The translations under genes were made by a program, and so were the position numbers. The notes beneath the pieces are model-generated. The model was not told the DNA's origin and did not search any database. It saw only the letters and a program-made list of their open reading frames with translations. A DNA stretch of 64,000 nt from HGM04593 sp045654885. GTDB lineage: Bacteria > Bacteroidota > Bacteroidia > Bacteroidales > Bacteroidaceae. Below are positions 8,384 through 16,024 of this stretch, piece after piece (the first letter of the stretch is position 1; every line of letters begins with the position of its first letter). Location of the stretch: positions 18,113 to 82,112 of the forward strand of contig JAZOOF010000049.1 of the NCBI GenBank assembly GCA_045654885.1, written 5' to 3'.

Positions 8384-9067
8384 TTACATGACTTCATACA
8401 ATATCCCACTGTAGTTGTCGGTGGAGAGTTTCTCGCACATGAACTTTATCACGTCAACAACATCCTCCAGCGTTTTGTCGTCTTGCAGACGTGCTGCGAG
8501 TATCTGTGGCGCCATGGCCTTGTACACACCATCGGTGCAAAGGAATATCCTGTCGCCTTTCTCCACCTCAATGCGGGTGATGTCCGGGATTGCAACTTCC
8601 GGGTCCATTGAGAAGAAACAGCGTGTAACAATCTCTGTTCCCGGACGGGAGTGGTCGGTTGTCTGGTGTACAACCTCGCCATTGCGCAACAGGTAGCATC
8701 TGCTGTCGCCGCAATGTGCTATGGTTACCGTGTTATTCTCCACACTTGCCATTACGAGTGTTGTTCCCATCTCAATTGGACGTACCATCCTTGAACGGTA
8801 GTAAAGAGCTTCGCTTGCATGTGCAAATGCTGTCAATACCTTTTCCTCGCAATCATTCGTGCCGGGGGTATCTTCCCAGAAATTGCATACAGCATTGCAC
8901 ACAGTCTCGGCTGCTGCATCGCCCATAGCGTGGCCTCCCATGCCGTCGCACACAACCAGCAGGCAGCGGTTCTCTTCGGGCATTTCAACAACACGGCAAA
9001 TATCCTGGTTTGCTATTCTCTTGCCGGTCTCGGAGAATACCGTATACATGTATTTCTGTTTTTCCAT
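8384..9067 (-). CDS. PP2C-family Ser/Thr protein phosphatase
   Basis: A 227-residue cytoplasmic PPM/PP2C phosphatase. The metal-binding motif VVCDGMGGHAMGD, the GTTLVMA strand, AHCGDSRCYLLRNG, LCTDGVYKAM and the terminal DNYSG (a variant of the DN-x-T/S metal motif) are all present. Such enzymes reverse Hanks-type kinase signals, but no kinase gene is in the window. It sits just beyond the terminator of the RyR/TIR cluster, so it may be a neighbour rather than a member, although it faces the same way. Confidence 0.88.
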   Translation of the reverse strand: MEKQKYMYTVFSETGKRIANQDICRVVEMPEENRCLLVVCDGMGGHAMGDAAAETVCNAVCNFWEDTPGTNDCEEKVLTAFAHASEALYYRSRMVRPIEMGTTLVMASVENNTVTIAHCGDSRCYLLRNGEVVHQTTDHSRPGTEIVTRCFFSMDPEVAIPDITRIEVEKGDRIFLCTDGVYKAMAPQILAARLQDDKTLEDVVDVIKFMCEKLSTDNYSGILYEVM

Positions 9068-9113
9068 GTCTTGTTTATACGTTTTTGTACAGTTATTTCT
9101 TTTTAAGAGTAAA

Positions 9114-9151
9114 ACAAACGGCAGAATCTATCATCCGATTCTGTCGTTTGT
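9114..9151 (-). terminator. Terminator closing the RyR/TIR cluster
   Basis: Inverted repeat 9114-9128 and 9137-9151 (14 of 15 pairs, one G.T), followed on the minus strand by TTTTAC. It lies 20 bp after the stop of the small RyR gene and marks the 3' end of the cluster transcript. Confidence 0.7.
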
Positions 9152-9170
9152 TCAGGAGTTTGTATGCAAA

Positions 9171-9461
9171 TTACTCTTTCGTAATCTTGAATCCCAGTTT
9201 TGTTATCAGTTTCAGGGTTCCAAAAGCTGTGTCGCGGTCATATGCCTTCTCCACCTCGGGCAGCTCCTCGTAGGGCACCAGGCAAGGGTGGGTCTTCAAG
9301 GTGTCATTGCGCTCCTCGCCATAGGCCCAGCCCTGCTCCATTCGGCTCTGCGCCCACACGTCGTGTACGTTTTTTGCAATCTTTTCTACAAGCTCATCCA
9401 ACTCTGCCGGCAACTGTACGTCATTTGTGTTCACCGGCTGCGGTACATAATTCTTTTTCAT
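9171..9461 (-). CDS. Stand-alone RyR (ryanodine-receptor repeat) domain protein
   Basis: A 96-residue protein consisting almost wholly of one RyR repeat (about 25-94). Hallmarks are NVHDVWAQSRMEQGWAYG, HPCLVPYEELPEVEKAYDRD and TLKLITKLGFKI, close in pattern to the RY1/RY2 repeats of animal ryanodine receptors. No membrane segment or enzyme domain. It is the last gene before the cluster terminator and 71 bp after the TIR-PDZ gene. Bacterial RyR repeats are thought to be ligand- or protein-binding modules. The ligand here is unknown. Confidence 0.88.
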   Translation of the reverse strand: MKKNYVPQPVNTNDVQLPAELDELVEKIAKNVHDVWAQSRMEQGWAYGEERNDTLKTHPCLVPYEELPEVEKAYDRDTAFGTLKLITKLGFKITKE

Positions 9462-9532
9462 TGTTCCTTGTGTTTTGGGTTTTTATATTATAGAACAATT
9501 TCTGATGCGGAATCTGTCAGCGTATATAAAAT

Positions 9533-11311
9533 TTATATTTGTTCTGTCAAGTCAAGGAAACCAACAATGTCGGTGTCTGTTATCTGCTTTTTGTGTTCAA
9601 CAAACTTTCCGTCTGTCAATCTCAAGAATGTGATATCGCCTTTGTCGTTGGTTGTGTATGCCGTTTTCAGTTCTTCAAGATTTTTTATTTCATTACCATC
9701 ATATCCAATGATTATATCGCCTTTCTTAAATATTGCATGTGTTTCATCACCGTATATTGCATGTATTGTCACTCCTGAATATTCACGTTTGCCTTCTGCA
9801 ATTTCAATAAAAAACTGCTTTGCCGAAGCTACATAATCTTTGCTTTCGGGATAACACTCTTCAAATGTAGTGAGCATAGACTTTATGTTGCTATAAGCTG
9901 TCATGGGGTTGATTGACGCTTCCTTACCTGCATCGAGTTCTTTAAATCCGTAATACACTAATGAAATATCGTTCAAGAATCCTCCCCAGTAACGGATTTT
10001 AAGCCATTTGAGCCCTTGCTCATCTGCAGCCTGTATAGTGCACATTTTCTTTATTTCATCATAATCTTGCACGTTTGTGCTGTCATATTCCAAAAGCTTT
10101 TTCAGATAGACATTGTTGAGAGAATCCAGTTTTATTTCTGACTTGTACAGTTCATCTTCGGCTTTTTTGTTGTCTTCATTCATTTCAGATACATAACCCG
10201 ATAATTGTTCAAACTCCTGTTTAATTAAAATCTCATATTCCGACTCTTTTGCTCCCAAAGCTGTTTTTGGCATATTGACAAATTTTGAACGGAGTTCATT
10301 GCTTTCCTCCAGGACTGATTCCGGCAACTTGCTTATGATTTGTAAATATGAGTAATATAGAATGTTTCCTAAATGTGTTAATTCTTTGAAACTCATATCA
10401 ATTAGTTTCAATTCGGATGGAAAAAGATTGTTGTCTTCGGTTTCAGTGGTCAGTTCTGTGATTAGCTCTATTGTTTCATTGATGAACATATACATTGTTG
10501 ACAAATGCTCATTGACGGAATGTGATTCAAATTCATTTATACCATACAATGAAAGAAGGAATTTTTGCCAAGCTGTGTATTTTACACTTGCAATACTGTT
10601 ACTCTTATAATATTCAATATTGCTTTTGATAACATCTATTTGAGAAAACAAATCATCCTTATTGCTGTTCGATTTATATTCATCCATAGCTAAGGCAAGT
10701 TTCTTGTTGTCATCTATCAGAAAGTCTGCTATACCGGCGTATAGTGTCTGGTGTTGTGCGAACTCTTTGCATAACGGTTTTGCTATTGAACGGAAAACGA
10801 AGAAGAGTGAAAGAAGTATTGCGGCGATGGATAGCGTGGAGAGAATGAACCATTTAGCAAAAATCCTCTGTTTGGTATGTCTTGTACTGCTCAAATAGCT
10901 TTCAAGGCGTTTCATAGACATATCGAAATACTCAATTGAACCGGCTGCAACAGCCTGGTAGTTGCGTAGCTCTTCCATACCTTGCGGCATTGGATTCGGC
11001 CATACAAAGCCGCTGAGCATTACCGGTATAATGTTTTTTTTGTGACTCATTGCGCACAACACCTCTTTGCGCACCCAGTCTTCTTCATTGCTACACCGTT
11101 CGAGAGCATCAGTGGGTAATACAATAACAAAGTCACGACATCCTTCTATTATATTGAACAATTGTTCATTGAATGGTCCCGAGCGCATAGATTCGAGGTC
11201 AAAGAATACTCTGTATCCGGCCGATTTCAAGCGTGTCGCTATCAGGTTTGCTGTTTCGTAAGAACTGCGGCGGTAGCTTATAAAAATATCATAATTATGT
11301 TTCATCGTCAT
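9533..11311 (-). CDS. TIR - transmembrane - coiled-coil - PDZ-like protein
   Basis: 592 residues. An N-terminal TIR domain (about 6-140) starts DIFISYRR and has WVRKEV, whose Glu83 is at the position of the catalytic Glu of NAD-cleaving TIR domains. A single TM helix spans about 154-174. Residues 180-500 are helical, with several predicted coils. The C-terminus (about 512-575) reads KKGDIIIGYDGNEIKNLEELK, a PDZ-like fold with the usual GD-I-I pattern. Topology is probably TIR in the cytosol with the rest outside the membrane. PDZ domains often sense unfolded or cleaved C-termini and are known partners of intramembrane proteases. The next upstream gene is a PrsW-type protease, 39 bp away. Enzymatic activity is untested. 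Confidence 0.85.
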   Translation of the reverse strand: MTMKHNYDIFISYRRSSYETANLIATRLKSAGYRVFFDLESMRSGPFNEQLFNIIEGCRDFVIVLPTDALERCSNEEDWVRKEVLCAMSHKKNIIPVMLSGFVWPNPMPQGMEELRNYQAVAAGSIEYFDMSMKRLESYLSSTRHTKQRIFAKWFILSTLSIAAILLSLFFVFRSIAKPLCKEFAQHQTLYAGIADFLIDDNKKLALAMDEYKSNSNKDDLFSQIDVIKSNIEYYKSNSIASVKYTAWQKFLLSLYGINEFESHSVNEHLSTMYMFINETIELITELTTETEDNNLFPSELKLIDMSFKELTHLGNILYYSYLQIISKLPESVLEESNELRSKFVNMPKTALGAKESEYEILIKQEFEQLSGYVSEMNEDNKKAEDELYKSEIKLDSLNNVYLKKLLEYDSTNVQDYDEIKKMCTIQAADEQGLKWLKIRYWGGFLNDISLVYYGFKELDAGKEASINPMTAYSNIKSMLTTFEECYPESKDYVASAKQFFIEIAEGKREYSGVTIHAIYGDETHAIFKKGDIIIGYDGNEIKNLEELKTAYTTNDKGDITFLRLTDGKFVEHKKQITDTDIVGFLDLTEQI

Positions 11312-11350
11312 TTTGCTTTTATTGTATTTAAATAAGTGTTGGAACCGATA

Positions 11351-12079
11351 TTACAGTTTCGTCATCTCTATGTTTTCGGTACTATCCCTTAAAATAAGTT
11401 CCTTGATTCTGCTACCTCCATACTTCCACATCTTGTGGCAGAATACCAGAAATACAATTGTTAGAATGCCACTGATGGCAGGTGTTACGTCTGTTATGAA
11501 CAATATTGAATCGTAGAGTCCATGAACGATGATAGGTGCAACCAATATAAGAATCTTATTCTTCAATGGTGTCTTGGGATAGAATTTGGCAAGTGAATAA
11601 TAGTATCCCATAAGTATGCCGAAACAGAAATGTCCGGGCACGGCGAATATGGCGCGGGTGATACCTACCGACAGATATGATTCTACATTAGAGAACAAGT
11701 ACATGATATTTTCTAATGCAGCGAAACCAAGCGAAATGCATACTGCATATACAATACCGTCCATCTTTTCGTCAAAGAATCTGTTTTTGCGCAGCACCAA
11801 CCATAATAGGAAAAACTTGGCAATCTCCTCGGGTATCGCTGCACCAAAGAATGTCGCACTCACACTTCCAAAGATGCTTGTCGCCTCAGTAGGATATACA
11901 CCAATCAATCCTAATGGTATTGACATACAAAAGGACAATGGAATAGACAATATTCCATAAAAGAATGCTTTTAACAATTGTCCTGTTGGCTCTGGTGATT
12001 TCTTGTCCTTTTGGTATATATAATACACAAGGATAGCTATGGGTAGTAGCGCGGTTAGAAAAATTATTATTGGTTCCAT
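11351..12079 (-). CDS. PrsW-type intramembrane metalloprotease
   Basis: A 242-residue polytopic membrane protein with about seven TM helices. PrsW/CPBP-superfamily motifs are present: PEEIAKF (Glu84, Glu85, Lys88), DGIVYA...GFAALENI (Glu123, Asn124), PGH (His150) and HGLYD (His186, Asp190). In Bacillus, PrsW cleaves the anti-sigma factor RsiW to release SigW. Here the same operon has a sigma factor and a possible anti-sigma domain, plus a membrane TIR-PDZ protein, which makes regulated intramembrane proteolysis plausible. The gene lies 14 bp after the TIR gene and 39 bp before the TIR-PDZ gene. Confidence 0.87.
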   Translation of the reverse strand: MEPIIIFLTALLPIAILVYYIYQKDKKSPEPTGQLLKAFFYGILSIPLSFCMSIPLGLIGVYPTEATSIFGSVSATFFGAAIPEEIAKFFLLWLVLRKNRFFDEKMDGIVYAVCISLGFAALENIMYLFSNVESYLSVGITRAIFAVPGHFCFGILMGYYYSLAKFYPKTPLKNKILILVAPIIVHGLYDSILFITDVTPAISGILTIVFLVFCHKMWKYGGSRIKELILRDSTENIEMTKL

Positions 12080-12093
12080 TTTTTGTTAAAGGT

Positions 12094-13596
12094 CTATTTC
12101 TTAAAAATAGATTTAAGTCGTTGAAAGAATGTTTTATGTACTTCGGAATCCTGTTCTTGTGAGTTATCAATCACGACGTTTTTACTCTCTCTATTTGATT
12201 CATAGTTAAAGGAACCTTCATTCTGTTTTACTTGTTTAGATTGCAAGAATCTGTTTTTATTATTCTTAAGATTAAGAAAATATAACAAGTTGTCCTTGTA
12301 ATTTTCAGTTGTAAAACATTGTTTATCTCTAAGCCAAGCAGGAATACTATGGATATTGATTTCAGATGATAGAATATTAACAATTTTTGCGTTTGGCTTA
12401 TGTCCTGTATTTATGTCATTTACAAAAGTGTGCCACTCTGCAGCAACATATGGTGTCTCAATATAATCAATACGAGTCGCAAAAACGATCATATTGTCAC
12501 ATACATTTATCACTTCTCCTATAAGAGCTGTATATTGGTCAATTCCTATTTCTTTAATAGACTTATCTGCAAGAAAAGGCCTAAAACCATTAGAATCCAA
12601 GAATTTATATAAATCATATGCTAATGCATAATCTTGGCTCTTACATGAAATGAATATATCGAAACCTCGCTCGTTGATTTCGTTGCGTATTTTTTCTATC
12701 ACCCTAGAAATACGAGCTTTACGTGTTCTTACCAAATCCCATATCTGCAATATGGCGCTATAATAATTCTTGGTATCTTGTATCAATGTTATTAAACTCT
12801 CTCCGTGGTGGGAGTTAAGCGAAATATCTAAACGTTCTATTGATTTTTCTCTAATAAAGTGCAGTTCTTCATTTGGAAAAAGTACACTTTCATCTTCACC
12901 TTGAACCACAAGTGTAGGATTTTCTTCTAATTTTACCTTGAAGTATTGTATATCTCTATCTCGTTCATTTGCTTTCTCGTCCATTCCTAGTTGTAACTCC
13001 TTTGCTTTTTTCCTTTCCAATCTTTGTAATGCAATATTCCAAGATTTACGTTTTTCATTTCTTCTATCAACATCTTGTTGTAAAATAACATTTCTACGTC
13101 TTTCACTATTATATTGAGAAACAATAGCATTGTTGTCTTCCAAAAATGAATGCAAAATATTTAGGGGTGTGAGAAAATCCTCAAGATCATTATAGTTATA
13201 TATAGTAAAAACTTGCGGTTTTATTTTTTTATCCCGACTAATAAGAATGAATGCTGGGAGACTTGAACGAAGCAGCCCAAAATGATTACAGATATCATCG
13301 GCTGTTTGCATTGTTACACTAACACCCTCACCATATAGAGGGTGCCAATCAGATAAATTTTTCACCCATCTCGTCAGGTTTTCGTTCATTTTATCATATG
13401 AATTATTGATGAAATAAAAAAAACATATTCTATTCCCTGTTATGCGGTCTATTCTCCATGCATTATCAACTATTTCACGGAGGATACTTTTGTCATTATC
13501 ATCGAAACTACTTACAAAAAGTAGCATAAGGTCATATTGATATTGATAATAGAACCTATCAAGGACTTGATCAAATTTTAGGGGTGTTACGAACAT
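12094..13596 (-). CDS. Thioredoxin-fold-like / coiled-coil / TIR protein
   Basis: 500 residues in three parts. Residues 20-150 look like a thioredoxin-type fold (DLMLLFVSS strand, later SLPAFILIS with a cis-Pro-like position) but lack a CXXC. Residues 165-225 form a charged coiled coil. Residues 311-445 form a TIR domain (GFDIFISCKS, then AAEWHTF with Glu387 near the catalytic Glu position). The C-terminus is a basic amphipathic tail (KTFFQRLKSIFKK) that could touch membranes. By eye the gene is more AT-rich than the flanking core genes, suggesting recent acquisition. Enzyme activity is possible but the active-site environment is less canonical than in the TIR-PDZ protein. Confidence 0.8.
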   Translation of the reverse strand: MFVTPLKFDQVLDRFYYQYQYDLMLLFVSSFDDNDKSILREIVDNAWRIDRITGNRICFFYFINNSYDKMNENLTRWVKNLSDWHPLYGEGVSVTMQTADDICNHFGLLRSSLPAFILISRDKKIKPQVFTIYNYNDLEDFLTPLNILHSFLEDNNAIVSQYNSERRRNVILQQDVDRRNEKRKSWNIALQRLERKKAKELQLGMDEKANERDRDIQYFKVKLEENPTLVVQGEDESVLFPNEELHFIREKSIERLDISLNSHHGESLITLIQDTKNYYSAILQIWDLVRTRKARISRVIEKIRNEINERGFDIFISCKSQDYALAYDLYKFLDSNGFRPFLADKSIKEIGIDQYTALIGEVINVCDNMIVFATRIDYIETPYVAAEWHTFVNDINTGHKPNAKIVNILSSEINIHSIPAWLRDKQCFTTENYKDNLLYFLNLKNNKNRFLQSKQVKQNEGSFNYESNRESKNVVIDNSQEQDSEVHKTFFQRLKSIFKK

Positions 13597-13679
13597 ATCT
13601 ATAGGAATGTCTGAATTAAAATTATATTAAAGAAGAATCAAAATGCTAACAATTAACAGTTCGCAAAAACTCTCATTTA

Positions 13680-13811
13680 CTATATCACTTCAAAATTATA
13701 TACTTCTTTCATATCACTTGGCAGGTCAGCACGTGGCTCAATACTGATAGGGCATATTTTTAATGTTGCATCCCTTTGACTGAGTTGAGGATATGCCAAA
13801 AGTTCCGCTAT
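13680..13811 (-). pseudogene. Possible frameshifted C-terminal continuation of the small helical protein
   Basis: Just past the stop at 13808, the -1 frame stays open for 43 codons to a TAG at 13680-13682. It reads protein-like sequence such as ELLAYPQLSQRDA and ICPISIEPRADLPSDMKEVY. One extra A in the AAA run at the stop codon would join it to the upstream gene. The HPKLRQL of the upstream gene resembles YPQLSQR here. It could also be the decayed end of another gene. Confidence 0.35.
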
Positions 13812-14269
13812 TTAAAAACCATTCCTCTAATCTCCTCCCCAATAGCCTCTTCAAGGAAATCACATCTTGCGCAAAGGAGCAGCTCGTGGGTATACTCCTC
13901 TAGCATGGCTTTATAGTATGTGACATCTTTGTGATTGGTGTGTGTTATTCTTTCCCAAAGTGTCTGCTCCACTGCATCTTTATATGCATTGTCCACCGTT
14001 TCTCTGTCATCATCGGTCATTAGCTGGCGCAGCTTAGGGTGATTGAGAATATCTTCTAGCGAGCGTGGGTCATTGGGCGCTATCTCTTGCCAAAGTGCCC
14101 GCAGGAACTCTTTGTATTCACATTCTATTCTCAATGGTAGTTCTTTGTCATATTCTCCTATGCTTTCGGGCTGCTCATGGGCTGCTTCATTGACAATGTT
14201 TCCAAAGTATTTGTCAAGTATCTCCCTCTCTTTCTTTATGCACAGTTCTTTGATTTGCGTTTTGTCCAT
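13808..14269 (-). CDS. Small helical protein of unknown function in the RyR/TIR cluster
   Basis: 153 residues, almost entirely helical and strongly acidic, with no signal peptide, membrane segment or recognised domain. It opens MDKTQIKELCIKKEREILDK and has paired WQEIAPNDPRSLEDILNHP and DVTYYKAMLEEYTHELLL segments. Its position between the C39/RyR protein (65 bp) and the TIR protein (211 bp) suggests an accessory or adaptor role. The start at 14269 is preferred because the preceding 36 codons look non-coding. The C-terminus may be truncated by a frameshift. Confidence 0.6.
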   Translation of the reverse strand: MDKTQIKELCIKKEREILDKYFGNIVNEAAHEQPESIGEYDKELPLRIECEYKEFLRALWQEIAPNDPRSLEDILNHPKLRQLMTDDDRETVDNAYKDAVEQTLWERITHTNHKDVTYYKAMLEEYTHELLLCARCDFLEEAIGEEIRGMVFK

Positions 14270-14334
14270 GATATTTTTTATGCTACAAGAGTGTATGAAT
14301 TGTTTGATGAGATGAAAGTTGAATATAGCTTGTT

Positions 14335-15471
14335 TTATTCGTACAATGACCAGTCGATGTCTATCTTGTGTCCACACTTATCACAGAACACCTGTTTCTT
14401 GTAGATGATTGCATTGCACTTGGGGCAGTGGAACTCCTGCTGTGAGTTACGGATGCGCTCTCTTAGTATTCTGTAAAGTTCAGTGTCTTCGCGCTTAATC
14501 AAATCATAACCCAATTTCTTCAGCAGCTTGATTGTGTCCATGGCCATGTTGCGGTCGAAATCCTTTTCTTTCTCAGGCAGTTGTGAATAGGGTACCATGC
14601 AAGGGTTCTCTTTCTTGGCATCGTTACGCTCCGGTCCATAGCTCCAACCTTGTGCAAGGCGTTCAGCAGCCCATACTTCGTGGGCATTCTCCGCAATTGC
14701 TTCACGCAGTTCGTTCAGGTCCTCTGCCAGTTGTACATCTGTCAGGTCAATAGGTCTTGGAGTGTATGTTTTCATATCTTTTGTGTTTATGGTTACTAAA
14801 TAGTTTTTTGAATCGTTCCATGCATCGACGAATTGTTCGATGGGGTATGTGTCCTCGCTGTTTGGTGAGTTGGGGTCATGTATTATCACGCAATTGTTGA
14901 CTGTGTCACAGGAGAGGACAACCACTGTGTGGTCGGGAACCTCACCAATCAATATGTCCTCGATAATCTCTTCGGTTCTATTCCCCAGTAACTCTCCGCC
15001 ATCAACGGCAACTATTACGCTATCATTTGCATTGAGAGCATTTGCTATATCGTCAAAAGAGGCATTATATTGGCGGGCAACAGCAAGGCCTTTTGCCTCT
15101 AAGTGGCGTCCTACATTATGTAGCGCAGTTCCGGTTTCTTTCTGCCAACCATTTTTAATTGCATTTTGCAGCAGTTGTTCTTCGTCAAACTCTATATTAA
15201 ACTTGCGGAGTATATATTTCTCACACTCAAGGCTGCATAAATTCTCGCTGTTGCATGTGGCTGCAATAGCCGTCATTGGGATAGGCTCGCATTCATTGGG
15301 CAGTTTTCCCAATTCGGCGTCTACTAATTGAGAAATACGTAGCAATTCTCTTAATTCAGCATCGTGGGGTAGTGTTTCGAGTATCTCTTTGCACTCCTGT
15401 GCGCTCGCATTTCCCTCAAGGAATGCTGCCAACACCTCTGCCGGGATGTTATTTACCGATTTCTTCTTCAT
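14335..15471 (-). CDS. C39-peptidase-like / RyR / zinc-ribbon fusion protein
   Basis: 378 residues with four parts. Residues 8-55 (PAEVLAAFLEGNASAQECKE) resemble the N-terminal helices of anti-sigma factors. Residues 75-228 resemble the papain-like C39 fold: a Cys region (Cys79/Cys83), DHTVVVLS (His181) and IHDPNSPN (Asp199). Residues 250-325 form a clear RyR repeat (ENAHEVWAAERLAQGWSYG, NPCMVPYSQLPEKEKDFDR). Residues 349-367 form a CX2C...CX2C zinc ribbon (CPKC, CDKC). There is no signal peptide, so it is cytosolic. Its start overlaps the sigma-factor gene by 23 bp, which implies translational coupling and fits a sigma/anti-sigma partnership. Peptidase activity is inference. Confidence 0.8.
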   Translation of the reverse strand: MKKKSVNNIPAEVLAAFLEGNASAQECKEILETLPHDAELRELLRISQLVDAELGKLPNECEPIPMTAIAATCNSENLCSLECEKYILRKFNIEFDEEQLLQNAIKNGWQKETGTALHNVGRHLEAKGLAVARQYNASFDDIANALNANDSVIVAVDGGELLGNRTEEIIEDILIGEVPDHTVVVLSCDTVNNCVIIHDPNSPNSEDTYPIEQFVDAWNDSKNYLVTINTKDMKTYTPRPIDLTDVQLAEDLNELREAIAENAHEVWAAERLAQGWSYGPERNDAKKENPCMVPYSQLPEKEKDFDRNMAMDTIKLLKKLGYDLIKREDTELYRILRERIRNSQQEFHCPKCNAIIYKKQVFCDKCGHKIDIDWSLYE

Positions 15472-16018
15472 ACTTCCCAATCTCCTTAAGTGCAATTTCA
15501 GTCAAGGCTGCAATGGCACGTTTTTTTATGTTATACAAATTGTCTACATTGGTCATTAGTTCCGCAGCCACAACCTTTGGCTCGGCTTCTTCCAGGACCA
15601 ATCGTCTTATTACATGGACATAGCGCTTGTTCGGCATCATTGAAAACAGGTGCTCTATATCCATTTTTGCATTAGTCGCCGCCTCATTGACGGTGTCTTC
15701 ATGTATCTCATTCTCAAAAAGATTCACTTTGGGTTCCATATCTATCATGTTATTGCGCTTTGCAATAAAGTAGCGAATAGCAATTACTTTCATCCACTGA
15801 TAGATAGTGCTACGACCTTGGAACTGTCTTAAACGATATGCATCGTTTTCCATTAGGTGCAGATAGAATTCGTTTACAAATTCATCGTAGTCAACCTCAT
15901 AGGAGAATACATTACGCATTATGCTCATGAAAAGCGGGCGGCAACTCTTGAAAAAGAACTGCTGCGTCACTCGCTCGTCCCGAGCAATCAATGCTTCAAT
16001 TATTTGTTGGTCGGTCAT
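15449..16018 (-). CDS. Sigma-70 family (ECF-like) RNA polymerase sigma factor
   Basis: 189 residues. Region 2 includes DEFVNEFYLHLMENDAYRLR and STIYQWMKVIAIRYFIAKRN (core binding and -10 recognition). Region 4 includes VVAAELMTNVDNLYNIKKRA, a helix-turn-helix. It begins 6 bp after the channel gene and overlaps the next gene, so it lies inside the RyR/TIR operon. It probably controls that operon or a small regulon. An odd point is the weak linker between regions 2 and 4. Confidence 0.82.
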   Translation of the reverse strand: MTDQQIIEALIARDERVTQQFFFKSCRPLFMSIMRNVFSYEVDYDEFVNEFYLHLMENDAYRLRQFQGRSTIYQWMKVIAIRYFIAKRNNMIDMEPKVNLFENEIHEDTVNEAATNAKMDIEHLFSMMPNKRYVHVIRRLVLEEAEPKVVAAELMTNVDNLYNIKKRAIAALTEIALKEIGKYEEEIGK

Positions 16019-16024
16019 TGTTTG

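Noticed and set aside
9171..13596. Thoeris-type TIR defence pair
   Set aside because: There is no SIR2-, SLOG- or ThsA-like effector. The TIR genes sit with PrsW and RyR genes, so the Thoeris label does not fit.
13805..13820. Programmed -1 frameshift at TTTTTAAATAG
   Set aside because: The local sequence does not form a true X-XXY-YYZ heptamer, and slippage into TAA would end translation. A mutation or remnant is simpler.
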